From Diacronema lutheri (lineage: Eukaryota; Haptophyta; Pavlovophyceae; Pavlovales; Pavlovaceae), in the NCBI GenBank assembly GCA_019448385.1, contig JAGTXO010000063.1:1-64000 (forward strand): a stretch of 64,000 bases of DNA. Direction: 5' to 3'. Shown here piece by piece: positions 19,501 to 29,731 of the stretch. The notes under the pieces were generated by a model that did no database searches, was not told the origin of the DNA, and worked only from the letters and a program-made list of their open reading frames with translations. Each line of letters starts with the position of its first letter. Position 1 is the first letter of the stretch. Both the position numbers and the translations under genes were made by a program.

Positions 19501-20642
19501 GCCGGCGCTCGCGTTCGCGCTTGCGGCGTGCGGGGCCGCGCCGACGAAGCTGCCGTCGCGTCTCACGCTGTATGTGTATGACCATTGCCCGTATTGCAAC
19601 CGGTGCGGTGCTCGCTCCGCGCGCCTGCTTGCGCGCCTGCTCGCTCCGCGCCCGCGCGTACGACGCGCCGCACCCTCCGCACGCGCGCCGAGCGCGACAC
19701 CGCCGCGCGACGTCGTCGGCGCGCGCGGTCGGCTCACGTGGCCAGCGGCGCACTGCACGCGCCTCGCGCAGCGTCGAGTTCCTGATGGGCAAGCTCGGCG
19801 TACCGTACGAGCGTGTCGTGTACGGCTACGGGCAGGGCGCCAATCCGGCCGAAGCGGGCGGCACGGGCTACGACGCGTCGGGGGGCCCGGTCGCGCTCAC
19901 GGGCAAGAAAGTGCTCCCCGTGCTGGCCGGTGACGGCGTGCCGGCACCGGCAGGGATGCGCGGGCTGCCCGAATCGCTCGAGATCTGCTCGTGCGCGCGC
20001 CTGCTTGCGCGCTGTGCCTTGCGCCTGCCCCGAGCGGACCGCGACCGCACGTCGCCCCTCGGCCCGGCGCGCGGCGCGCGCCTTGCATGCGCCGCTTCGC
20101 CCCCTCGCGCGGCGGCCGCCCGACCACGCGCCCTCGCGCTTGCTTCCGCGCCCCTTCGCGCCAGGTACGTCGCCGCGTGCGCTCCGCCCGGCAGCCGCGT
20201 CGCGCCCGCCACCGGGCGCGCCGACGTCGACCGTTGGCGCGCCGCATTTAAAGAGCCAATGACGCTCCTTGCGCGCCCACGCCTGCCGCAAATGCCCGTC
20301 GCCGACTGGTCCGACGCGCGCGACGGCGCGTACGCGACGTGGAAGTACACGACCAACTTTCAATTCGACTATGAGCGCGCGCGCGCGCGCACGGCCGAGC
20401 TGCTGCCGGCCGCCTCTGCGGCGCTGCGCGACCTCGAGGCGCTGCTGCGCGGCGTCGACGCCGACGGCGTGCCGTGCCTGAACGCGTGGGGCTTCTCGAT
20501 GGACGACGTGTTGCTGCTGCCCGACCTGCGCCAGTTGAGCTGCGTTGCGGGCGTGGAGTGGCCGACGCGCGTGCGTGCCTATTTGGACGGCGCGTGCGCG
20601 AAGGCCGAATGCAAGGCGTACGATGAGCACGCGCAGCCCTGA
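19499..20642 (+). CDS. Glutaredoxin-2-like protein
   Basis: Thiol-disulfide oxidoreductase with a thioredoxin N-terminal half and a helical GST-like C-terminal half, as in E. coli Grx2. Exons 19499-19602, 19772-19990 and 20165-20642 give 266 residues. The active site CPYC is at residues 30-33, preceded by LTLYVYDH as in Grx2. GKKVLPVL, with the cis-Pro, comes before MRGLPESLEICSYVAA, the counterpart of PESMDIVHYV. The C-terminal region (DDVLLLPDLRQLSCVAGVEW) follows the Grx2 pattern closely. The start codon overlaps the start codon of the AlkB-like gene on the other strand by two bases. The N-terminus before CPYC is longer than in bacteria and weakly hydrophobic. Confidence 0.9.
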
Positions 20643-20945
20643 GGCGCCCGGTGTATGCCACTACGGTCGCCCAAATTACGATCGCCCGATGTGGCGATTG
20701 TGTAAATTACACAGTGGTGGCTGCGCACACGCGCCGTCCAAGTACTCGACCAAATTTTAAGAAAGCATCGGGCGATCGTGGTGCGCCTCCTCCGCGAAGC
20801 TCACGTGTGCAGCCGCAGTGCTGCACGTCATGTCGTGTCTCGACTCTCGTGTGTCAGCATGCACGTTTCGCCGAAACGCCTTTAAAAGGAGTAACGGCGG
20901 AAGTTTCGAGGCCGAACGCGTGGGGGCGGTGGGGCACAGCCGGCG
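20643..20945. promoter_or_regulatory. Promoter region of the hydrolase fusion gene
   Basis: This 303-bp spacer is locally AT-rich (aaattacgat, gtaaattacacag, aaattttaag). A 14-bp inverted repeat, acgatcgcccgatg at about 20678 and its complement at about 20767, brackets 75 bp. A TATA-like cctttaaaaggag lies near 20880, about 65 bp upstream of the ATG at 20946. The regulatory reading is inferred. Confidence 0.45.
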
Positions 20946-23495
20946 ATGCCCTCGGTCTTCGCGCAGCGGCGCGAGGCGGTGGCGCAGCGGCGGAGCAACT
21001 CGCGGCCGAGCGCTGCCTCCGCGCCGCCCGCGCGCTCGCCGGGCGGCGGCGGCGGCGGCGGCGGCCAGCGCCCGACGGCGACGCCGCCAGCCGCGGCACC
21101 GCACGCAAATGGCGCCGTTGCGGCTGCCGGCATGCCGAGCGAGCGCGGCGGCGCGGAGCGGCCGATGGCAGTCGCGCCGTCGCTCAAGCTGCCGCTCAAT
21201 GGTTTCAGCGCGAACGGCGCCGGCTGGGACAAGCCCGCCAAGCCCGCCACGCCCGCCGGCGCCGCGCCGGCCGCGCCCGCGGGCCGCGTGCCGCTGCTGG
21301 ACACAATTGCTGAGCTTGCGGCTTCGGCGCCGGCGCCGGCCGAGCGAGGCGGTGGCGCGGGTGGTGGCGTTGAGGGCGCGTACCGCGAGCGCATGGCCGC
21401 CGCCGCGTCTGCGATGCACAACGGCGAGCACGACGCGGCGACGGCGTGCTACGCGGCGGCGTATGTTGAGACGCGCCGCGCGCCCGCGCTCGCCGCGCTC
21501 ATCGACGTGAAGCTGCGCGCGGGCGACATCTTCTTCGCGCACGAGGCTTACGCGCACCTCCTCGCCGACGTGCCCGCCTGCTCCGAGCTCCAGCCCGCCG
21601 AGCTTGCCAAGCTGCGCAGGAGAGCGGCAGATGTGTGCTACCAGCTCGTCGAATTTTTAATTGTGGACGCCATCGCCCCCGTCGCAGGACAGCCGGCCGA
21701 GGTGCGCGGCGCGGTGGCGGCGGCGGCGGTGGCGGCGGCGGTGGCGGCGCCGGCAACGCACGCGCGTGCGCGTACGCTGCGTTGCGCCGCGCGTGCCGCC
21801 TCGCGCACCGCGGGCGCGGACGCGGCGCGGCGCACCGCGGGCGCGGACGCGGCGCGTGCTGCGAGCGGCGACCGGGCCACTGCCCGTCGCACCGCGCAGA
21901 TCGGATCGCCTTGCGCGCGGTTTCTTAAAGCCGCCGCCTCGCGCGACGGCGCGCGCGCGCGCGCTGCAGCGGGCTCAGCGGCCGCTCGCTGCGTGCGTCA
22001 CGCGCTGCGCTCTCACACGCGCGGCCCCGCCTCGCCCGCGCGCGCTACCGCCGGCGGACCCGCCGCCGCCCACCCTCCCTCTTGCCCCACCCCAACCCCC
22101 GCCAACGCCCGCCGCCGCCGCCGACGCCAGGCGGGATCGGACGCGCTGCTCGAGGCGGCGAACGCGCAGGCGGAGGACGGTGACGCCCGCCTAAGCGCAA
22201 CCTTATATTGCCAGGCTTTTCGGTTACAGCTCCACGAGTTCCGCGCGCAGCTGGCGGACCAGACCGCCGACCACGAGCAGATCGGCACCGTCGGCGTCGC
22301 CGAGCGCGACGCGGCGCTCGGCCGCGCGCGCGACGCGGCCGGCATCGGCGCGCGCGCGCTCTCGCTCGGCCCGCTGCTCCGCGCGCTTGACGCCTTCGCC
22401 GCGCTCACGCCCGCCACGTCGCTCTTCGCGTGGGCGGCGTTCGCCTTCATGCTGGACGCAGGTACACGCGCGCGTACCAAGCACGCCGCCCAGCACGCCG
22501 CCCAGCACGCCGCCCAGCACGCCGCCCAGCACGCCGCCCAGCCCGCCGCCCAGCACGCCACCCAGCACGCCGCCCAGCACGCCACCCAGCACGCGTGGGC
22601 GGCGCGCCACCTCCGCTCGGCGCGCCAACTCCGCGACACACGCACGCACGCATCAGCGTCCAGCACGCGCAACCTCCCGCGCCGCCTCCGCTCGGCACAT
22701 CGACCTCGCGTCGCGTGGTCCGTCGCGTGGTCGGCACGCGTCGCGTAGACTCAGCGGTCGGTGGTGGAGGGCAGTGCGGGGGTAACGTGGACGCGACCGC
22801 GGAGTGCCCGCGACCGCTGCGCGGAACACACTGAACGCACGCCACGCCGCTCGGCCCTCCACCACCGACCGCTCAGTCCACGCGACGCGTGCCGACCGGC
22901 GCGCACGCCGCGCCGCGTCCGCGCCCTTTGCCGCGCGGGGCGCGTGGCAGGGCTGCCGCGCACGCCGCGCCGCGCCGCGTCCGCGCCCGCACGCCGACCG
23001 CCGTCCGCCGCCCCCCGTCCGCCGTCCGCCGCCCCCCGACCGCCGTCCGCCGCCCCCCGTCCGCCGTCCGCCGTCCCCCCGTCCGCCGTCCGCCGTCCCC
23101 CCGTCCGCCGTCCGAACGCGCCGCTGGCAGACCTCGCCCCGGGCTACGCGCAGGCGCTCGCCGTGCGCTCGCGCTCGATCGACGCGTCGCGCCGCGCCGT
23201 CGCGTCCTTCGTGGAGGCGCAGGAGGCGCACGGCTCGCGCCTCTCCGGCCCGGCGCTTGTCTCGCACCTTCTGGAGGAGGGGTTGCGCGCCAACCAGGCG
23301 GGCGAATATGCGCGAGCAGGTGCGCACTTTGCGGCTGCGTACCGCCTCGACCACAAGCCGGCGCAGCTCATCTCGTGGGCCAACATGCAGGTGCATGAAG
23401 CAAAACGCCCCGTTCCCCTTTCCCCTTTCTTTCCCCCTTCTCTCCCCATTGCAACTTCACACCCGAACCCTAACCCTTATCCTAATACATCCCCC

Positions 23496-23531
<36 letters not shown>

Positions 23532-25829
23532 CAGACCAAGTTACGCTCCGGCGCGCTCTACGGCCCACACGGCCGCGCCGGCGCGCGCGCCACGAGCCCC
23601 GCGCCCCCGGCCGTACGCGCCGCCGACGCCGCCGCCGACGCGCCTGCGCTCGTCGAGGCGTCGGCCGACGCCGAGCTCCACGCGGCCGACGCCGAGCTCC
23701 ACGCGCTCACGCCGTCGGGCCACGTCCTGGCCGCGTGTACGTACGCCTTCATCGTCGATTCGCGCATGGCGCTCAACTCGCGCGAAACGTCTCTCGTGAA
23801 ACGGAAAGTCGCCGACGTCGACCGCACGATGGCTGCCGAGCTGGCGCGCCTTGGGATGGGCGCATTGCGCGGCGCGCAGACGTCCATGCTGGCACTCACG
23901 TCCTTGCGGCGCGGGCAGCTCGGGGTGGGCGGCCGCGCTTTCACCGTCGACGAGGCGGCGGAGGTGAGCGTCCGCGACGCGAGCAGCTTTTCGCGCCGTG
24001 TGTCGCGTGGCGCGAGCACCAGCGGCGGGCCGAATGGCGGCGGCGGCGGCGGTGGCTTTGGCGGCGGCGGCGCTGGCGGCGAGCCGGACTCGGCGTACAA
24101 TGGGGGCGATGGTGAGATGACGCAGGCACTGATGCAGTCGCTGCTCCTCGAGCGCTCTCGCCGTGCGCTCCTCGAGTCGCGCGTCAAGGAACTTTCCGCG
24201 AAGCTTGAGGAAGAGCAGCGTCGTTTGCAACGCGAAATGCGCGAGCAGCAGAAGCTGCAGCGCACCACGCAGGCCAACCGCCAGGCGGCGGGCGAGCGGC
24301 GCGCGTCGCAGATGAGCAGCGCGCAGCAGCAGCAGCGCGCGGGCGAAACGGCGCCGCCCCTCGCCGGTGGACTTACGACCACGGGCGTCGGCGGCGGTTA
24401 CGCCGGCGGTTACGACCCTGGCGGTAGGGGCAATGGCGGCGGTGCCGCCGGCGCGCCCGCGCCCGGCGTGATACTCGACGAGCGCGGCACGAGCGCGCAG
24501 GCGGCGGTGAGCGCGTCGGCGCAGCGCACTGCGGAGGCGCACACGGCTGCGGTGACGTCACAGCACAGGGGCGCAAAGACGGTCACGATGGCGTCCACGA
24601 TGGCGTCCACGATGGCGTCCACGATGGCGTCCACGATGGCGTCCACGCCGCCGGTGGCGGGCGGAGCGGGCGGAGTTCTCGGTGCCGGTGGTGTCGGCGG
24701 TGTCGGTGGTGCCGGCGGCGGCGGCGGTGCCGGCGGCGGAGGAGGCGGCGGCGCGGACGCAGACACCGCGCGCACGACGGCGGGCGAGCGCCGGCTGTCG
24801 GAGGATGCGAGCGGCGGTGGCGTACACAAGGTGGACGGTCCGGGCTTTCCGATCCTGTACGCTTTCCCGCCACACACGTCGCCCGAAGGTTCGGTCGACG
24901 ACCCGCTCGTACGCGGCCGGCGGTTGAGCGCGAGCCACGCGCCCGCGCTTGGCGTCCAAGGCCTCGTTGTCTGCGTGGCCGAGTTGGGCGCGGTCAAGGA
25001 GCACTTGCACGCGCAGCTTCTGACGCTCGCGTTCGCGGGTGCGTTGCGCGCGTGACGCGCGTGGGGTGCAGGCGCGGCGCGGCGCGTGACATATCGGAGG
25101 AGCAGACACCCCCCCCCCCCCCCACACACACACACACACACACGTATGATGTCGGATGTTGGCGCACCGCGTCGGTGCGACAACATCCGACATGTAACGG
25201 CGGTCGAGCGTGGGTGCCACGACGGCAGTTCGACCGCCGTTACATGTCGGATGGCGACCGCCGTTACATGTCGGATGGCGACCGCTGCCCATGTAACGGC
25301 GGTGGCATCCACGCGCGGCGCGGCATGCACGCGCGGCGCGGCAGTTCGCAAATCGCACCGCGCGACGTGCCCATGCGCGCCCACGCGCGTTCACGCGACG
25401 CGCTCGCCTCCCTTTCACCGCGCCCATGTTTCAAAAACGGCGCGCCCATGTTCTAAAAACGGCGCAGGCTTCATCGCGATCGCCTTTGACGCGCGCGAGC
25501 ACGGCGAGCGGCACACGTCGGGCGCGCCGACCGCCACGGAGGGCTGGCAGACAGGCCAAAAGGCCTTTTACTGGCCGCTGCTTGTAGGCACCGCGCATGA
25601 CATCATCGCAACGCTCGAGTGGGCGCGTTACATGTGGCCGGTGCGTGCATGCATGCACACACCTTCCCCCCCCCCGCCCCCCCCCCCCCCCCCCCCCTTC
25701 CTTTTCCCCTCTCTCCCCTCCTCCCCCAGACCACTCTTCTCCTCCCCCCCCCCCCCTCCCTCTCGCAAACCACCCTCCACGGTGAATCGATGCACGGTCA
25801 TCATTAGCCCTCCTCCCCCCAGGGGGAGG

Positions 25830-25866
<37 letters not shown>

Positions 25867-26477
25867 AGGGGGGGATCTCCCCGGCCAGTCACTACGAGCA
25901 GTGGCGCCACTGGCAGAGTGGCCGCTGCCAGTGGCGCCACTGGCAGAGTGGCCGCTGCCAGTGGCGCCACTGGCAGAGTGGCCGCTGCCAGTGGCGCCAA
26001 CACGGACACAGCCGCCAGCGCCCAGGCGGGCCGGGCCCCCGCACGCGCGCGCCTCCCATCGCTCACCACGCACGCGCCTGCCCTCGCGTGCCGCGCAGGG
26101 CTGGGCGTCACTCGCAGTGGGCGTTCTCGGTGACTCACTGGGAGGTGACGCGGCGCTGATCGCTTCGCAAATTGACGAAACCATCGACGCGGTCATTGCA
26201 CTGCGCGCGACGCCAAACTGGCTGCGACCGGGCTCAGTCGGGAACAGGCTCGGCAGTGACGTTGACGGCGACGAGCTCTACCACGCGTACTGCCCGTGCG
26301 TCAACGTCGAGGCATACGCGCACCAGCCGGCGATCTCCTTCATCGTCGGCAAGAGGTGCGCGCTGCGTCCGGGCGGGCCGGACTTGCCCGCGCTGCATCC
26401 GGACGGGCCGGACTTGCCCGCGCTGCGTCCGGACGGGCCGGACTTGCCCGGAGCGCAGCTGCGGGTGGGATTTTTCC

Positions 26478-26525
<48 letters not shown>

Positions 26526-26544
26526 GAGAGAGGGGGGCGGAAGG

Positions 26545-26583
<39 letters not shown>

Positions 26584-27223
26584 TCGTAGGCTGGCCGTGC
26601 TGCTCGGCGCGCGGCGGGCGGGCGGGCGGGCAGGCGGGCGAAATTTTCGCTTGCACCCTGCCCGCTACACGCTATCGCGTTGCGCGCACCGCGAGTCTGT
26701 CACCGTGCCACCACCCGCGCCGCGCCCCGTCACCTCACCGTGCCGCCACCCGCGCCGCGCGCGCGCCGTCGCCCGCTCCGCCTGCGGCCGGCCTCTCGCG
26801 CCCGCCAGCGACCGCCATGTGCCCGCTGAGTCCGCGGAAAAATTTGTGACTGAGCTGCGCCGCTCAGTGTACGCAGACAGGCCGGACAAAGTGCAGGTCG
26901 TTGCGCTCGAGTCCGGTGGATGGCACGGGCACATGTTCGAGCGGTGCGCGCGCCGCAGCAGAGCTCGCTCGCCCCGCCCGCGCGTGCGGCTTGCCCGCCT
27001 GGAGGGCGTGCGCGCGCTGCAAGTCGCGCGGCGACGCGCGCCGCGCGCGCTCACGCGCGCACGGCTGCTTTCTGCACGTGCCGTGCGTGGGCGACCGCGC
27101 CCCTTTTCAAATCGCAGAGAGGCGATCCCAAAGGTGCAGGCGGCGATGATGCTGTGGTTCCGCAGGCATCTCGATACCGTCGCGCAGGCCGTCGCGCAGG
27201 AGTCCGGGCCGCGCCGTATTTAG
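20946..27223 (+). CDS. TPR-like / coiled-coil / alpha-beta hydrolase fusion
   Basis: Exons 20946-21701, 22131-22461, 23131-23390, 23535-25038, 25468-25640, 26099-26355, 26809-26943 and 27118-27223 join in phase to 1173 residues. Exons 1-3 each carry a helical repeat of the form A...G(E/D)...A...Y.AAY that looks TPR-like. Residues of about 645-695 form a coiled coil (LLLERSRRALLESRVKELSA onward), followed by a Gly-rich linker with five TMAS repeats. The C-terminal 280 residues are an alpha/beta hydrolase: LGAVKEHL at the oxyanion strand, GFIAIAFDAREHG, nucleophile GDSLGG (Ser about 1021), Asp in GKSDRHVP (about 1095) and His in GGWHGHMF (about 1133-1135). The hydrolase begins inside exon 4, so it is truly fused to the coiled coil. 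The substrate is unknown. A stop at 25053-25055 would truncate the protein if intron 4 were retained. Confidence 0.8.
22470..23115. repeat. Repeat-rich intron 2 of the hydrolase fusion gene
   Basis: The intron 22462-23130 holds a 12-bp array (cagcacgccgcc) at about 22485-22595, a fold-back at 22729-22897, and a run of ccgtccgccgccccc units at about 22995-23115. No coding sequence is apparent. Confidence 0.8.
22729..22897. mobile_element. 169-bp fold-back element inside an intron
   Basis: The 42 bases at 22729-22770 (ggtcggcacgcgtcgcgtag and so on) are the reverse complement of 22856-22897 with only two differences. An 85-bp loop separates the arms. The structure could be a small MITE or a stable hairpin in the pre-mRNA. 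Confidence 0.6.
25056..25330. repeat. Palindrome cluster and CA repeat in intron 4
   Basis: After a poly-C run and a (CA)n microsatellite (25109-25142) come nested inverted repeats. The phrase gatgtcggatgttg is answered by caacatccgacat, and acatgtaacggcggtcga by tcgaccgccgttacatgt. The block ccgccgttacatgtcggatggcga is then repeated at about 25240 and 25262. The set can form several alternative hairpins. Confidence 0.75.
25660..26000. repeat. C-run, G-run and 30-bp repeat in intron 5
   Basis: The intron 25641-26098 carries a C tract at 25669-25697 and, about 130 bp later, a G tract at 25829-25866, so the two can pair. They are followed by three copies of a 30-bp unit (gtggcgccactggcagagtg plus gccgctgcca) at 25901-25999. 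Confidence 0.85.
26356..26620. repeat. 30-bp repeats and two long poly-G runs in intron 6
   Basis: Three copies of a 30-bp unit containing gggccggacttgcccgcgct lie at 26361-26450. They are followed by about 44 G at 26480-26524 and about 33 G at 26549-26581. Run lengths in such sequence are often wrong in assemblies. Confidence 0.85.
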
Positions 27224-27368
27224 CGTGTGTGCGCAGTGGCCGGGTGGACCGGAGGAGGAGAGGCTAGCGTACCTCCATACGGCAGCACGTTGCAGGCTGG
27301 CAAGTGGCAGCACACGCGGCCTCTCGCCGTCTCGCGTGGAACGCGCAATTTTCGTACCCCTCCGCACG

Positions 27369-28085
27369 ATGGCCGCGGCCGGGTTGGTGCGGCTCATCGC
27401 GTGCGGTGCGGCGGCATGGGCGCCGACCCTCCACCTGCCGGCGCTGCGGGGCGCGGCCGAGTCGCGCGTGGCGCTGCGCTCCGTGCGCATGTCCGACGAG
27501 CGCTTCCCGCCGCCGCCGCCGCCTGGCTACGACGAGCCGCGGCGCGACCGCCGGCGAGAGCCGCCGCCGCTCACGTCGCGCCCGTTCAACCCCGCTCAGC
27601 CGCTCTCTAGCCTCCAGCAGGTGGCCGTGGCGTTCGCCGGCGGGTTTGCGCTCGCGCTCGCCCTCCAGTTCAGCACCAGCGTCGACCAGAAGTCGCTCGC
27701 CAACGTGCAGGCGCTCGACCGGCAGATTGCAAACCCGGACGTGTGCCTGAGCTACGGCGCGGGCGCGATGGTCCTGGACCAACGGATCTTCATGTCGCTC
27801 AACCCGCTCAAGGTGTACGTGGCGCCGACAGCGGTCAAGTCGGGCTGCGTGCTCAACATGGCCAACTGGCGCATCCTCGAGAAGGAGAAGCTCATCAGTA
27901 TGGACGACATGAAGAACTGCAAGATGGCCTTCAACACGTTTGCGTTCACCGGCGACCTCAAGGGGAGCGACGAGAAGCCCGACGTGTCGTGCGTGTACGA
28001 GAGCTCGGACAACGCGCTCGTCGACAAGGCCGTCGACAACCTGAAGAGGGGAATGCCCGCAGGCTTCAAGGCGAACGGGCCGTGA
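27369..28085 (+). CDS. DUF3172-like plastid membrane protein
   Basis: Intronless, 238 residues. The N-terminus (AAAGLVRLIACGAAAWAPTL) is signal-peptide-like, followed by an Arg-rich part and a Pro-rich spacer (FPPPPPPGYDEPRR). One membrane helix lies near residues 85-105 (VAVAFAGGFALALALQF). The C-terminal domain (PDVCLSYGAGAMVLDQRIFM, LNPLKVYVAP, GCVLNMANWRILEKEKLI, NTFAFTGDL, DVSCVYES) matches my recollection of the DUF3172 family shared by cyanobacteria and plastid-bearing eukaryotes. Four cysteines are conserved-looking. The molecular function is unknown. The gene starts 145 bp after the hydrolase gene stops, on the same strand. Confidence 0.75.
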   Translation: MAAAGLVRLIACGAAAWAPTLHLPALRGAAESRVALRSVRMSDERFPPPPPPGYDEPRRDRRREPPPLTSRPFNPAQPLSSLQQVAVAFAGGFALALALQFSTSVDQKSLANVQALDRQIANPDVCLSYGAGAMVLDQRIFMSLNPLKVYVAPTAVKSGCVLNMANWRILEKEKLISMDDMKNCKMAFNTFAFTGDLKGSDEKPDVSCVYESSDNALVDKAVDNLKRGMPAGFKANGP

Positions 28086-28239
28086 TCGGCGGGCACGCGA
28101 ATGTGGCGCGGGCCGACGCGAGCGACGGTTCATCGCGTGGCGCATCCACCCCCTCCCAGAGCTTGCTATCGACCGAGGCGAGAGCCGCTGGTCCAGGAAT
28201 TCAAGTCACGTCTGGTTGCTGAGCTCGGAACCGTGTTGG

Positions 28240-29628
28240 TCAGCTGGCGGCGCGCGCCCAGCCAGGCAGCCGCTCCCACCCCGACGAACCGCCGCGCTCT
28301 AGCTTGGTGAGCTCGAGCACGACGAGCGTGCGGTCGGCGAGTGGCCGCGCGAAAAGGGCGGCAAACGCCTCGGCGCCGCCCTCGCCGACGACGCAGCAGC
28401 GCCGGCGGTGCGCCTCGTCGCGCGGCGCATGCCACGCGACGGCGAACGCGCCGTCGTGCACTGCCTCGCGCGCGAGTGCGTCCGCGCCCGCGCCCGCGTA
28501 CAGCAGCGCGCCGCCCGGTTTTAAAATCGAGTCTGCCGCGCGCAGCAGCAGTGCAGGGGTGGCGTCTTGGGCCGTTTTCTCAAGCCCGCCCGCCTGTGCG
28601 GCGGCGTATGGGTCGAGCAGGTCAGAGGCGAGGAGCGCGCTCACGCCGCCATCGTCGCGCAGCGCTCGCCACGCGGCCGGCGCCGTCCAGTCGAGCGGCG
28701 CGGCGCGCGCGCGCGGAGCGACGACTGCGTTGAGCGCGACGTTGCGCGCCAGGTTGTCGAACGCGGAGCAGGCGTTCTCGTCGTGCGCGCGCGCGCCAGG
28801 GCCGGGGTGCGCGTGAGACGGAAAGCGCTCGGTGAGGATCACGCTCGCGCAGTCGGCGCACGCGGCGAGCGCAATGCCGGCGAGCCCACAGCCGGCGTTG
28901 AGCTCGACCGCACGCGCGCCCGCGAATCGCGCGCGGTTGTCTGCGAGCCAGTGTGCGAGAACGATGGACGCGGCGGTGACGAGCGTGCGGTGCGCGCCGC
29001 CACTGCCCTCCTCGCCGCCTCCGCCGCCCAGCTGCCGCACCGTCACGCGCGCGGGCGGGTGGCCGGCGGCGGCCGCCGCGTCTGCGTCGCCCAGCTCGAA
29101 CGCGAGCGCGACGCGCGCGTCGAGGCGGGCGGGCAGCTCGAGGAGCGCGTCGCTCTGCGCGGGCGCTTCGCCTTCGAGCACTGCCGGCGCGCCCTCATCC
29201 GCCGGCGCGCCCTCGTCCGCGCCCGCCGGCTCGAGCGCGCGCGCGGAGCGGTGCTCGAGGAGCCGGTTGAGCAAGGCCGCGGAGCCGCGACCAAACGCCT
29301 CGGTGAGCGCGGACTTGCCAAAGCGGTTCTGCGCGAGGACGAGCGCCGAGTCGCACGTGCTGAGAAGCAGCTCGACCACCGCCTCGTGCTCGTTTTGCAC
29401 CGCCCAGTGCAGCGGCGTGTTGCCCGACGCGTTTGGCGCAAACGGCGCGCCGCGCGCGAGCAGCGCGCGCGCGACGTCGGCGTGGCCGTTGGCGCAGGCC
29501 ATGTGCAGGGCGGAGGAGCCGCCCGCGTCGACGTGATCGACGCGCGCACCCGCATCGAGCGCTGCGAGCAGCTCGTCCAGCTCTCCATATCGCGCGCACA
29601 GTAGCAGCTCGTCGTCGAGCTCGGCCAT
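28240..29628 (-). CDS. Ankyrin-repeat protein fused to a class I methyltransferase
   Basis: Intronless, 462 residues. Residues 1-140 contain three to four ankyrin repeats (GSSALHMACANGHADVARAL, GNTPLHWAVQNEHEAVVELL). From about residue 180 a seven-beta-strand methyltransferase of the Methyltransf_16 (lysine methyltransferase) type follows: SAM motif AVELNAGCGLAGIALA, acidic strand end ILTER, then SALLASDLLDPYAAAQ, LKPGGALLYAGAG and LVVLELTKLE. A low-complexity linker rich in Ala, Glu and Gly joins the halves. The likely role is methylation of a protein selected by the ankyrin part; the target is unknown. Its start faces the hemerythrin-like gene across 103 bp. Confidence 0.85.
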   Translation of the reverse strand: MAELDDELLLCARYGELDELLAALDAGARVDHVDAGGSSALHMACANGHADVARALLARGAPFAPNASGNTPLHWAVQNEHEAVVELLLSTCDSALVLAQNRFGKSALTEAFGRGSAALLNRLLEHRSARALEPAGADEGAPADEGAPAVLEGEAPAQSDALLELPARLDARVALAFELGDADAAAAAGHPPARVTVRQLGGGGGEEGSGGAHRTLVTAASIVLAHWLADNRARFAGARAVELNAGCGLAGIALAACADCASVILTERFPSHAHPGPGARAHDENACSAFDNLARNVALNAVVAPRARAAPLDWTAPAAWRALRDDGGVSALLASDLLDPYAAAQAGGLEKTAQDATPALLLRAADSILKPGGALLYAGAGADALAREAVHDGAFAVAWHAPRDEAHRRRCCVVGEGGAEAFAALFARPLADRTLVVLELTKLERGGSSGWERLPGWARAAS

Positions 29629-29731
29629 CGTGCGCGAGGGAGATCTCGACGGCCCCGTCCGGCCGGGTCGGGAGGAGCAGGGCCGCGCTCGCGCCCTGTC
29701 CGCTCCGCTGCCGCAGCCGGGGTCGGGCGCG
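29629..29731. promoter_or_regulatory. Bidirectional spacer (ankyrin-methyltransferase / hemerythrin)
   Basis: The 103 bp between divergent starts are GC-rich (ggccccgtccggccgggtcg) and have no TATA-like element. The shared-promoter role is inferred from position. Confidence 0.4.

Noticed and set aside
23131-27223. Separate alpha/beta hydrolase gene starting near 25468
   Set aside because: No start codon or N-terminal hydrolase strand exists there; both are supplied in phase by the end of exon 4.
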